Shown here in pieces: positions 9,000-16,905 of a stretch of DNA of 64,000 bases. Made by a program: the position numbers and the translations under genes. The notes under the pieces were generated by a model, which made no database searches, was not told the DNA's origin, and worked only from the letters and a program-made list of their open reading frames with translations. The stretch comes from SURF-21 sp964462595 (GTDB lineage Bacteria > Actinomycetota > Geothermincolia > Geothermincolales > RBG-13-55-18), in assembly GCA_964462595.1 (NCBI GenBank), contig CAYWXM010000063.1, positions 62,001 to 126,000 on the forward strand, given 5' to 3'. Every line of letters begins with the position of its first letter. The first letter of the stretch is position 1.

Positions 9000-9035
9000 A
9001 GGGGCTTACCCCACGAGCGAAGCGAGGTGATGAAC

Positions 9036-9563
9036 ATGCCCGACGAAAAAAAGGACTTCGTCCCGGAGGTGCTGGGACCGGCCCTTGCGGAGAGAGCCGA
9101 GAAGAAGGAAAAGTACATAGATGCCCCCCTCTCCATGCAGGCCAAGCTTTTCGCCACCCTGGCCAGAAAGGTCATGGAACGTTTCGGGGACGAGGGGCGC
9201 GAGGCCGTTATAGCGGCAGTTAGGGAATTCGGGGAAGAGCGCGGCAAGAGGATGGCGGAATGCGCCGTTGCCGAAGGTCGGCAGCCGGATTTCGCCAGTT
9301 TCCTGGTCGTCTCAGACCTGGATACCTCCTATCACCAGATGGTGCCCGAGATAGGCGAGGGGGAGGTGCGTGTGACTATCTCCTATTGCCCCTTCGCGTC
9401 GGCCTGCAGGGAATGGGGGCTGTCCGAATACGGTAAGTATTTCTGCCGGGAGATAGACGCCGCCATCATGCGAGGATACAACCCGGATAGGTACGAGACG
9501 GTGTGTGAGCAGAACCTCACCGAGGGAGCGGAATCATGCGTCCTCGTCTATAAGTTCAGATAG
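9036..9563 (+). CDS. L-2-amino-thiazoline-4-carboxylic acid hydrolase-like protein
   Basis: 175 residues. The start at ATG 9036 is preferred over GTG 9027 because GAGGTG lies 6 bases ahead of it. The pattern FATLARKVMERFGDEG ... REFGEERGKRMAE ... ISYCPFASACREWGLSEYGKYFCREIDAAIMRGYNP matches the ATC-hydrolase family (PF14196), small proteins often found beside anaerobic redox enzymes. Conserved cysteines in YCPFASAC and FCREID are present. It follows the flavoprotein/2Fe-2S pair by 36 bases and probably shares their transcript. Many members of this family are not true ATC hydrolases, so the reaction is uncertain; it may be an accessory to the reductase. Confidence 0.7.
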   Translation: MPDEKKDFVPEVLGPALAERAEKKEKYIDAPLSMQAKLFATLARKVMERFGDEGREAVIAAVREFGEERGKRMAECAVAEGRQPDFASFLVVSDLDTSYHQMVPEIGEGEVRVTISYCPFASACREWGLSEYGKYFCREIDAAIMRGYNPDRYETVCEQNLTEGAESCVLVYKFR

Positions 9564-9688
9564 GGGGCCAGCTCCTGTTTTTTGCATACCATAATATGGA
9601 ATGATATCCGATGTCCCTGCAAATACGCGAGCATCTGTATAATAATACCTGGGATACCGGAGTATGCAAAAGAACAAGGCCTGACCCC
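9564..9688. mobile_element. 125-bp palindromic MITE/REP-type element, copy 1
   Basis: Imperfect terminal inverted repeats of about 27 bases: the left end begins GGGGCCAGCTCCTG and reaches TTTTGCATAC, and the right end is the complement, GTATGCAAAAGAAC to CTGACCCC. It begins directly after the upstream stop codon and ends 20 bases before the next ATG. A related element of exactly the same length lies at 59535-59659. The GGGGTCAGGTCTTG-type ends resemble elements associated with RAYT transposases, but no transposase is in the window. An internal CTGTATAAT (about 9636-9643) could provide a -10 box for the downstream gene. Confidence 0.65.
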
Positions 9689-9708
9689 ATTGATTGAAGG
9701 AGGAGAGA

Positions 9709-11028
9709 ATGGAGTGGGATAAACTGGGAGACGAGGCGGTTGACGTGCTGTGCGAGTACCTGCGCGTCGACACCACCAACCCGCCGGGCAACGAGGCCGC
9801 CGGGGCCGATTTCCTCGCCGACCTCCTCAAGCGCGAGGGCATCGATTGCCAGATCTTCGAGAGCGCACTCGGCCGCTCCTCCCTGCTGGCACGGCTGAAA
9901 GGCAGCGGTGAAGGCAAGCCCGTCATCCTCCTCAACCACATAGACGTGGTCCCCGCCAATCCAGAGAACTGGTCCTTCCATCCCTTCTCCGGAGAGATCG
10001 CCGACGGTTTCATCTGGGGCCGGGGGGCCCTGGACATGAAGGGCATGGGAATCATGGAACTCATGGCTTTCGTGGCCGCCGCGAGGGAGGGGCTCGAGCT
10101 GCGGCGGGACCTGGTCTTCCTGGCCGTGGCCGACGAGGAAGCCGGTGGGTACTCGGGCGCGAGGATGCTGCTGGAAAAGTATCCCGAGGAACTGGATGCG
10201 GACCTGGTCATCAACGAGGGGGGGTTCGCCGTCATGGACCTGGTGGCGGGCAGGCCTTTCTTCATGGTCGCCAATGCCGAGAAGTACGGCTACTGGCTGC
10301 GCCTGAAGCGCGGCGGCATAGGCGGCCACGGCTCCATGCCCACCGGGCAGGGAGCGCTCGACAGGATGATCCCCTCCCTGGCAAGGCTGCTCAAAAACAC
10401 GCGGCCCATGCACATCAACCCCACCATGCAGGCTTTCTTCTCCCGACTTGCCGGGCACTGGGAGATACTCGCCCCTTACGGAGAGGACGGCAGTCTGCAG
10501 ACCCTGGAGAGGCTGGTCGAGGAGAACAACCTCGCTGCCCTTCCCGCACTGAGCGCGGTGGTAAGGGACACCGTCAGCCTGAACATGATCAACGCCGGGG
10601 TGAAGATAAACGTGATCCCCGACGAGGCGGAGGCCTTCCTCGACTGCCGCCTGCTGCCGGAGACGGAGGGTGAAGAGTTCCTGGGGTTCATCAAAGACGC
10701 GCTGCAGGACCCGGAGATGGAGGTGGACGTGTTCATGGACATGGAGAGGGCCCCCGCCTCCCCCCTGGACGGCCCGTATCTCGAGGCCATCGAGAAGGTG
10801 GTGCTCTCCGACTACCCGGACGCCATCATAAGCCCCTTCATGCTCTCGGGTCTGTCCGACTCGCGCTTCTTCCGCGCCCGCGGCGTGCCCTGCTACGGCA
10901 TCATACCCGCCCGCCTCGGCCTCGCGGACCTGGCGCGCATCCACGGCATAGACGAGAGGATCACGGTGCGCGACGTAAAGGACGGCGCGAAGTTCATCTA
11001 CGACCTGGTCGTGGAGATATGCACCTGA
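9709..11028 (+). CDS. M20 family metallopeptidase / amidohydrolase (ArgE/DapE type)
   Basis: 439 residues from ATG 9709, with GAAGGAGGAGAGA as a strong ribosome site; an in-frame TTG at 9694 precedes that site and is rejected. Metal-binding motifs of the M20 family are visible: LLNHIDVVP (His77, Asp79), GRGALDMKGM (Asp109, bridging) and ADEEAGG (Glu143/144, general base and ligand). NEGG follows at about residue 167 and HGSMP in the dimerisation domain. It should hydrolyse an N-acyl amino acid, peptide or similar amide with two zinc ions in the cytoplasm. It stands alone downstream of a palindromic element and converges with the next gene with only 12 bases between stops. Confidence 0.85.
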   Translation: MEWDKLGDEAVDVLCEYLRVDTTNPPGNEAAGADFLADLLKREGIDCQIFESALGRSSLLARLKGSGEGKPVILLNHIDVVPANPENWSFHPFSGEIADGFIWGRGALDMKGMGIMELMAFVAAAREGLELRRDLVFLAVADEEAGGYSGARMLLEKYPEELDADLVINEGGFAVMDLVAGRPFFMVANAEKYGYWLRLKRGGIGGHGSMPTGQGALDRMIPSLARLLKNTRPMHINPTMQAFFSRLAGHWEILAPYGEDGSLQTLERLVEENNLAALPALSAVVRDTVSLNMINAGVKINVIPDEAEAFLDCRLLPETEGEEFLGFIKDALQDPEMEVDVFMDMERAPASPLDGPYLEAIEKVVLSDYPDAIISPFMLSGLSDSRFFRARGVPCYGIIPARLGLADLARIHGIDERITVRDVKDGAKFIYDLVVEICT

Positions 11029-11040
11029 CCCGGAACGGTC

Positions 11041-12105
11041 CTACTGCAGCGCCACCATCTCGTGCAGAGTGGTGCCGGTCTCCTCGAAGCTGCGCCCCTC
11101 GTGCTGCCCGCGCAGGGTGAAGTCCGACTCGAAACGGAACCAGCCCGGCCGCATGAACCTGTTCACCAGCCAGCGCACGGCGGGGTTCATGATCACGGGG
11201 TTCATCTCCCTGAGCAGGTCGTTGCAGTCGACTATGCGCCTGACGTCGAAGCGCAGGTATACCTGGCCCGGTATCTCCATCTCCAGCACCGCGGGATAGG
11301 TGCGGTTGGCCTTTTCGTTGAAGGTGACTTCGCTCTCCCTCACCTCCATCTCTCCCGAGCTGAGGATGACCTTGTCCTTGCAGGCAAGCATGAGGGGCTT
11401 GGAGGCGACGTTGCCGAAGCGCTTCTGGGTACGCACGTAGGCGTAGAGCAGGGTGAAGTCGCCGGTGTACAGCCTCCCCCAGTACCACCAGGATATGATG
11501 CGCCGCGCGTCGGCGGTGATCACGTTGTGATCGTGGTAGCCGATGCCCCTGGCCTCGAGGGTGCGGCCCTCGAACTTCACCGTGCCCTCCACCCTGGCCC
11601 GTGGTATGGGCACCACCCAGCCGAAGTAACCGCGGTCGCCGTATCTGGTCTTTCCCTTGCCGGGCTTCCAGCCCGGCACCTCGCTCACGAAGGTGAGGTC
11701 CAGCTCCATGCCGTCCTCGGAGATAAACAGGTGGTGCGTCGGGAGGTCCCCATCCTCCGGCCATTCCGCCCAGCAGTGGTTCTTCCCCACCCACACGTCG
11801 CATTTCTCCTCCGAGGCGCGCAGCTCGGAGGCCGGGAATCTCTTGACCACCGAAAGCTTCTCCCCCGACGGCCTGTAGACGTGGATCTCTATCCCCGGTT
11901 TGCGCGTCATCAGCTCCGATGCCTGCAGGAACCCCACCACCACGTGGCCGTCCTCCAGGCGCGCGTCGAAGTACCACCACTCGCCGTAAAACTTGCTTTT
12001 GCTCGCCTCGCGGTTGACGGCGTTCTCGCGCTCGCCGATGGGGATGATGGTCCCGTCTTTTTCCCCGGGTCCCGACCACTCGTCTATTACCGGCTCGATA
12101 CTCAT
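11041..12105 (-). CDS. Lipocalin-like AttH/CrtC-type protein
   Basis: 354 residues. The ATG at 12105 follows GAAGGGGGAGATCC; longer in-frame reading is possible but has no ribosome site. Features of the hydroxyneurosporene-hydratase (CrtC)/AttH lipocalin-like fold are seen: YGEWWYFDARLEDGHVVVGFL near the N-terminus, RYGDRGYFGWVVPIPRARVEGTV in the middle, then GIGYHDHNV and ISWWYWGRL. No signal peptide is visible. It is the second protein of this general fold in the first 12 kb, suggesting handling of isoprenoid or other lipid substrates. The reaction is unknown. It has its own promoter candidate. Confidence 0.65.
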   Translation of the reverse strand: MSIEPVIDEWSGPGEKDGTIIPIGERENAVNREASKSKFYGEWWYFDARLEDGHVVVGFLQASELMTRKPGIEIHVYRPSGEKLSVVKRFPASELRASEEKCDVWVGKNHCWAEWPEDGDLPTHHLFISEDGMELDLTFVSEVPGWKPGKGKTRYGDRGYFGWVVPIPRARVEGTVKFEGRTLEARGIGYHDHNVITADARRIISWWYWGRLYTGDFTLLYAYVRTQKRFGNVASKPLMLACKDKVILSSGEMEVRESEVTFNEKANRTYPAVLEMEIPGQVYLRFDVRRIVDCNDLLREMNPVIMNPAVRWLVNRFMRPGWFRFESDFTLRGQHEGRSFEETGTTLHEMVALQ

Positions 12106-12129
12106 GGATCTCCCCCTTCGAATATGACA

Positions 12130-12148
12130 TGACGTCAGTATTATAGCA
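12130..12148 (-). promoter_or_regulatory. Extended -10 promoter and TGACGTCA palindrome
   Basis: On the minus strand TGC-TATAAT (12148 to 12140) forms an extended -10 element upstream of the lipocalin-like gene starting at 12105. An 8-bp perfect palindrome TGACGTCA (12130-12137) sits between it and the start codon near the expected transcription start, a position suited to a repressor. No good -35 hexamer is seen, consistent with an extended -10 promoter. Confidence 0.45.
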
Positions 12149-12222
12149 TTTCGACCGGGTACTCTCGGCAGCTCGCGCGCCCTCTCCTGCAACCCGGGCA
12201 CCATCGGGGCCGGAGCGAGCAG

Positions 12223-12251
12223 GATACGGCCACCCCGCAGGTGGCTGTATC
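12223..12251 (-). terminator. Strong stem-loop after the antiporter gene
   Basis: GATACGGCCACC and GGTGGCTGTATC pair at 11 of 12 positions around a 5-base loop; outer GCAG/CTGC bases extend the stem. It lies about 85 bases beyond the antiporter stop codon (minus strand). No T-run follows, so it may be a factor-dependent or attenuating structure rather than a classical intrinsic terminator. Confidence 0.4.
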
Positions 12252-12336
12252 GCTGCATGGACCACGCCGTGCAGGCATAGATCTCTCGAGAGCCAGCCTT
12301 ATTCTCCGGAACCGGCAAAGGACCCCGGTGAGCCTT

Positions 12337-14298
12337 TCAGGAGGGAAAGATCATGACCGCCATGGAGGAACTGGTTTCCTCGGCCACCTGCTCCGGGATC
12401 CTCCCCATGCAGGCACCGAAACGCATGCGGGAACCCACGGTGGGGATGATCACCAGGTCGCGGGGAACCGTCCGCGAGACCACGTCCCGGACCACGTTGT
12501 TGGCCAGCTTGAACACCTTATGCGACGAGGGCAGGGAAAGCTGCTCCAGCTTTTCGCTCATCTCGCTCACATAGGACTCGTCCGCCAGCACCAGCATGGG
12601 TACGTTCAGCGCGCCGGCCAGGAGGCCTACCGTCTCCATCATCTCCTCCAGCGAGGCGACAAAAAGGCAGCCTGCTGGCAGGACCAGCACCATTCGCTTC
12701 ATGGCGTTGATGGGTGTCTTGATGTTCCCCACCAGCACCGGTATCTCCGCGTTCCACAGTACCTGGTCGACGATGCTTCCGAACGCGCTCTCCCGCATGG
12801 TCCTCTTCCCCTGCCAGCCCATGACGATCATGGTGGCGCGGTTCTCGATGGCGGCGTGGAGGATGCCGTTGGCCACGGAGGTATCCACGCGGTGGATATG
12901 GTTTATCTCCGTCTCCGGCTCCTCCAGGTCCTCCCTGTCACGCAGCAGCTCCTCGCCGCCGCTGTCGTCGTAACGCTCGCTCTCCCGGTGCAGGGTCACG
13001 TGCAGCGGGAAGAGCGCGCCTCCGGTGGTCCGTGCCAGGAGGCCGGCCAGCCCGACGAGGTGTTCCTGGGTGTCGGGGTTGGCCACGGAAACCAGTATCC
13101 TCTCGTAGATGGATTTTCCCTCCTCGCGCGTCGCCGTCGGCATCAGGCGGGAGCCGAAGCGCTGCACCAGGATGGAGGACGTGATGCAGGTCACCATGAC
13201 CATCATCACCCCTCCGTTGAAGACCGCTTCCGGGAGCAACCCCGCTTCCACCCCCACCAGGAGGACCGCCATGGTGGTGGTAGCCTGGGCCTGCGTTATT
13301 CCCCACATGGTGAAGAGCTCGTCGCGGTCGTATCCGAAGATGCCCGCGTCTATCCATGCGGCCAGGAGCTTGGTCAGATAAACGCTGGCTATCATCATCC
13401 AGCCCGCTATGAGTGTGTTGGATTCGGTGAACAGGGCGGTGGGATCGCTGATCATGCCGATGTAGAGCAGAAAGATGGGTATGAAGAATGCCTCCCCGAG
13501 AAAGAGGACCCGGTTGAGGACCGGGCTGCGGGCGGGAAGCGTGGAGTTGATGGCCAGCCCGGCCAGGAAGGCGCCTATGATAACGTGCATGTCGATGACC
13601 TCGGCCAGCAGCGCCGCCGTGAACAGCGCCACCAGGACGAACTGGAATTCCACCGCCCGGCCCTTGAAGCGGCGGAAAAAGAGCTTTCCCAGGCGTGGCA
13701 GGGCGAAGAGTATCAGGGTTGTGTAAGCGACCATGCTCACCACCAGGAGCGCGATATCCAGGGCGGAGCCGCTCCCCTCGCTGTTGCGGACCACGAAGGC
13801 CAGTACCAGCAGGGCGGATACGTCGCTGAACACGGTGGCCCCCAGGGTGGTCGCCACCGCCTCGTTACGCATGATGCCCAGTCGGCTCAGCAGGGGGTAG
13901 TTGATGAGGGCATGGGAGGCTATGACCGCCCCCAGGAGAAAGGAACTGCCCCAGGAATAGCCGAGCCACTTGCCCAGGACGATGCCGTTTATCATGGGCA
14001 GGCTGAAGGTGAGCAGGCCGAAGACGATGGATTTATTGCGCACCCGCTTGAACTGGCGCAGGTCTATCTCCAGCCCCACGCTGAACATGAGGTAGACCAG
14101 CCCACCTATAGCCAGCGTCTCGATGGTTGAATCCACGGAGAGCAGGTTGAGGACGTCGGGGCCGATGATGATGCCCCCCACGATGATACCCACGATGCCC
14201 GGCAGGCGGAAACGCTCGATGATAAGGGGCGCGATGAGGATAACGGCGACGATGGTGAGGAATATGGCCACCGGGCTCTGTACTATGGGTTCTTCCAT
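12337..14298 (-). CDS. CPA2-family cation:proton antiporter with C-terminal universal stress domain
   Basis: 653 residues. The N-terminal 390 residues are strongly hydrophobic with about a dozen membrane segments (for example AIFLTIVAVILIAPLIIERF, GLVYLMFSVGLEIDLRQF, FIPIFLLYIGM). FRLPGIVGIIVGGIIIGP and SVGLEIDL are hallmark motifs of KefB/NapA-type Na+(K+)/H+ exchangers. The soluble C-terminal part (from about residue 400: YERILVSVANPDTQEHLVGLAGLLA, then IVMGWQGKR and GSIVDQVL) is a UspA-like domain that may bind nucleotide and gate transport. The ATG at 14298 opens on MEEPIVQSPVAIF. It is a single-gene unit on the minus strand, likely involved in pH or ion homeostasis. Confidence 0.88.
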   Translation of the reverse strand: MEEPIVQSPVAIFLTIVAVILIAPLIIERFRLPGIVGIIVGGIIIGPDVLNLLSVDSTIETLAIGGLVYLMFSVGLEIDLRQFKRVRNKSIVFGLLTFSLPMINGIVLGKWLGYSWGSSFLLGAVIASHALINYPLLSRLGIMRNEAVATTLGATVFSDVSALLVLAFVVRNSEGSGSALDIALLVVSMVAYTTLILFALPRLGKLFFRRFKGRAVEFQFVLVALFTAALLAEVIDMHVIIGAFLAGLAINSTLPARSPVLNRVLFLGEAFFIPIFLLYIGMISDPTALFTESNTLIAGWMMIASVYLTKLLAAWIDAGIFGYDRDELFTMWGITQAQATTTMAVLLVGVEAGLLPEAVFNGGVMMVMVTCITSSILVQRFGSRLMPTATREEGKSIYERILVSVANPDTQEHLVGLAGLLARTTGGALFPLHVTLHRESERYDDSGGEELLRDREDLEEPETEINHIHRVDTSVANGILHAAIENRATMIVMGWQGKRTMRESAFGSIVDQVLWNAEIPVLVGNIKTPINAMKRMVLVLPAGCLFVASLEEMMETVGLLAGALNVPMLVLADESYVSEMSEKLEQLSLPSSHKVFKLANNVVRDVVSRTVPRDLVIIPTVGSRMRFGACMGRIPEQVAEETSSSMAVMIFPS

Positions 14299-14495
14299 CG
14301 TACTCCCTACCTGTCGTTTCCCGTCACCTATGCGCGGGCCGTAAACATCAGTCCATACATAATACTACCCATATTTAATTCCCCGTCCTTTTCCCGTTGC
14401 CCTTGTGCTTCCGGTCTTTGATCCTTGAGGGCACGGGCGGGATTAGATGTTTTCCGCCTGAGACAGTCCGAACGTGGTCAACTTATCCACAGGAA

Positions 14496-14738
14496 ATGAC
14501 GATTACGGAAGCGTTAAAAGACCCTGTCTGGTATAACATGTATTACCGGAGGACGGGGTCCGACCGGGGCAGCGGCCAGCCCCTGCCGGCGGGAGCGCAC
14601 TTCTGCAGGAAATGCGGAACTCCGGTTAAACGGCCAAGCCTCGGAGACACACCAGGTGAGAATACGGCGGCGGAGCGGCACTGCCCAAACTGCGGTTACA
14701 ATTACCTCGCGGGGGCAAAATGCGGCCGCAGGCTCTGA
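14496..14738 (+). pseudogene. Degenerate zinc-ribbon protein
   Basis: The open frame holds two zinc-ribbon-like halves. One is intact (HFCRKCGTPV, about residues 38-46); the last is RHCPNCGYNYLAGAKCG. The first expected knuckle, usually MYCxxCG in such proteins, reads MYYRRTG at nt 14538, where Cys appears to have become Tyr and Thr. No good ribosome site precedes ATG 14496 or ATG 14538. This looks like a decayed small zinc-ribbon gene, although a short functional protein cannot be excluded. A perfect DnaA-box sequence (14483-14491) just upstream is probably chance. Confidence 0.35.
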
Positions 14739-14778
14739 TCGCTCGCGATGCGAGCCGGCAGGGCTCGAGGATGGGCCT

Positions 14779-15249
14779 TCAGTCCCCCCTCTCAACCTTT
14801 ATCTTCCTCGGCGCGCTGTACCACAAGGGGCCTCCAGCCACCCACTCCTCGACGCCCGCCTTCTTTATCTTCCTGAGGTTCTTTATGTGGGCGTTCCCGT
14901 GCACGGGCACCAGGAAGTCGAGCTTGGAGCAGGTGGTGAACTCGCCGCACTCCCAGCAGCCCTCGTAGCCTTTCTTGATCGCGCACTGGGCGATATGGCA
15001 GAACTGCGAGCGGCCGCCCGTCTTGCATCCCTTGCACCTCAGCTTGACCAGGGAGCCGAGGAATTCGTAGGTCTTTCCGTATGCTTCCGCATCCAGGAAG
15101 GGGATGACCTCGGCTACCTTGTCGAACCTCACCCGCCTCAGTTCCTTGCGCAGATCGCGTGCGAGGTCGGGTATGGTACCGGTGTGGAAGGCGCAGTCCT
15201 CGCAGTAAAGCCCGCAATACGCGGTCATCTTCGCGTGATCGGTGCCCAT
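14779..15249 (-). CDS. DUF3795 domain-containing cysteine-rich protein
   Basis: 156 residues. The ATG at 15249 is chosen because AGGAGAGG lies just upstream and the family start (AYCGLYCEDC) follows at once; the frame remains open further upstream without a ribosome site. Cysteine groups CGLYCEDC, CKGCKTGG, FCHIAQC and GCWECGEFTTC are the DUF3795 pattern, thought to bind metal or an Fe-S centre. Function is unknown; the family is common in anaerobes. A second member is encoded at 18708-19160, on the other side of two large flavoprotein genes. Confidence 0.8.
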   Translation of the reverse strand: MGTDHAKMTAYCGLYCEDCAFHTGTIPDLARDLRKELRRVRFDKVAEVIPFLDAEAYGKTYEFLGSLVKLRCKGCKTGGRSQFCHIAQCAIKKGYEGCWECGEFTTCSKLDFLVPVHGNAHIKNLRKIKKAGVEEWVAGGPLWYSAPRKIKVERGD

Positions 15250-15323
15250 CTTCCTCTCCTTTCCTCTCGATGCGGAAATACCGCTCTCTCCCGGTCCCAG
15301 CCCTGTAAAGCTCGCGGGCGAGG

Positions 15324-16697
15324 TCAGGCCCAATCCCGCAGCAGCTTCTCGAAATAGGCATGCCTGGCCCTGTCGGCCTTCTGCCACAGGGGTTTCGCTT
15401 TATCGACCCAGGCTCCGAAAGCGGCGGGATGCTCCGGGTATCCTTCGTACAGCTTTCTGATAGAGGCGGCCACCAGGCCCATTTTCACTATGGATGCAAC
15501 GGAGCCCGGGCGCAGCTTCCCCGCCGCGATGCCGCCGAGCAGCGCGGGGAGGGCTTTCATCCCCGAGGCGGGGTCGGATTTCAACTCGTATTCCAGGTTC
15601 AGGGACCGCGTCCCCTCCGGGGTGATGATGCCGGGTACGGAGAAGAGGAAGTCGATCTCCTCCGCCGACAGGGACGCCAGCGCGGGCATCGCGGCGGTGA
15701 AAAAGGCGAACCTGGCGCCCTGGTCGCGGAAGTAACGCACGTTGAATGACCAGAGCGCCTCGCGGGTGAGGTCGTCCCGGGCCAGGGCATCCGCGGCCAC
15801 CTCGGCCGCGATGGCGCAGGCGGTGAATGCCGAGGTGATGCCCTCCCCGCTGAAGGGCTTGTTCATGAAGGCAGCGTCCCCCACCACCAGTATGCCGTTG
15901 TCCACGAGGGAATATGGGGGCCTGCGGTAGGGCACCCTGCCCCCGGTCGAGGACGCCACCTCCCCCTTGAAGGGAAGGGTAGCCGCGAAGGCCTGCTGCC
16001 TTTTCTTCGCCCCATCGGGGCTTACCGGCATGCCCACCCCCACTATCAGCTCGTCGCCGTACGAGGGCGCATACCAGCCCTGGAAGTGGAGATAGGAGTT
16101 GATGTCCGGGCCGACGTCGCCCCGCAGGTCTTTCCAGGACTCCATGTACACCACCAGGGTGTCCATGTCCGAGACGGGGTCGCTTTCGAACCAGGGGCTC
16201 GCGGGCACTAGGGTGCGCAAGGCCCCCGCGATGCCCGAGGCGTCCACCAGCAGCCGGGCGCGCGCCTCCACCTCGCCTGCCTCACCACTGCCCTCGACGC
16301 CGCAGGGGAACCCCCGCTCCGTGAGCAGGCCCGTGACCTCGACCCCTTCCAGGATCTCCGCCCCCGCCTCGCGGGCGTAGGAATGCAGCCTGCGCATGAA
16401 CAGAGGCTTATCCATGTCCAGGGTCGTCATGCGGGCCGTGACTCCCCGGCTGTGATCCGGCGGCCACATGGTAATAGATTCCAGGCGGTGCAGCAGCTCC
16501 TCTCCTTGCGGGAACGGTATGGCGAACCTCTCGAAGGCCACCTCCTCCATGTGGAAGGGGCCTATGCTGGTCCCCAGTTTCTCCAGCCTGTCTTTTTCCA
16601 GCACCAGGCAGCTGTATCCGGCCGCGGCGAGCTTCCAGGCCAGGTAAGTCCCGGATGTACCCGCCCCCACTATCAACACGTCCGCTTCGAGTTTCAT
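15324..16697 (-). CDS. NAD(P)/FAD-dependent oxidoreductase (geranylgeranyl reductase-like)
   Basis: 457 residues from ATG 16697, preceded by GGGAGG. The Rossmann motif is at residues 5-20 (DVLIVGAGTSGTYLAWKLAAAGY) with the acidic end at LVLEKD. A mid-protein motif, LVDASGIAGAL, and the second FAD motif, GILVVGDAAFMNKPFSGEGITSAF, are typical of the geranylgeranyl reductase/PHBH group. It may reduce or hydroxylate an isoprenoid or related lipid. It lies divergently upstream of the FAD-linked oxidase at 16906 with about 210 bases between starts. Confidence 0.8.
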   Translation of the reverse strand: MKLEADVLIVGAGTSGTYLAWKLAAAGYSCLVLEKDRLEKLGTSIGPFHMEEVAFERFAIPFPQGEELLHRLESITMWPPDHSRGVTARMTTLDMDKPLFMRRLHSYAREAGAEILEGVEVTGLLTERGFPCGVEGSGEAGEVEARARLLVDASGIAGALRTLVPASPWFESDPVSDMDTLVVYMESWKDLRGDVGPDINSYLHFQGWYAPSYGDELIVGVGMPVSPDGAKKRQQAFAATLPFKGEVASSTGGRVPYRRPPYSLVDNGILVVGDAAFMNKPFSGEGITSAFTACAIAAEVAADALARDDLTREALWSFNVRYFRDQGARFAFFTAAMPALASLSAEEIDFLFSVPGIITPEGTRSLNLEYELKSDPASGMKALPALLGGIAAGKLRPGSVASIVKMGLVAASIRKLYEGYPEHPAAFGAWVDKAKPLWQKADRARHAYFEKLLRDWA

Positions 16698-16905
16698 CGC
16701 TATCGACCTCCCCGTTGTTGAAATCCCCTTTCGCATATGATAACCCAACCCCTGTGCCGTGTCCGCAACACCGGCAAGCGCAGTGCTGCGCGACATAAAC
16801 CCATGGCCACCCGCACCCCTTGGAGGGTTGCCTGCAGATGCGGTATGGTAATAAATGTGGGGCGATAACCGCTACCGCATTCTTCCTCGATAAGGGGGTG
16901 GGTCG

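Noticed and set aside
12241..14130. Very long open frame on the plus strand (about 630 codons)
   Set aside because: It is antisense to the antiporter gene; the high GC content keeps the opposite frame open. The product is His/Gln/Gly-rich with no domain.
14483..14491. Perfect DnaA box TTATCCACA
   Set aside because: Only one copy, no AT-rich unwinding region or dnaA/dnaN genes nearby, so no origin is claimed.
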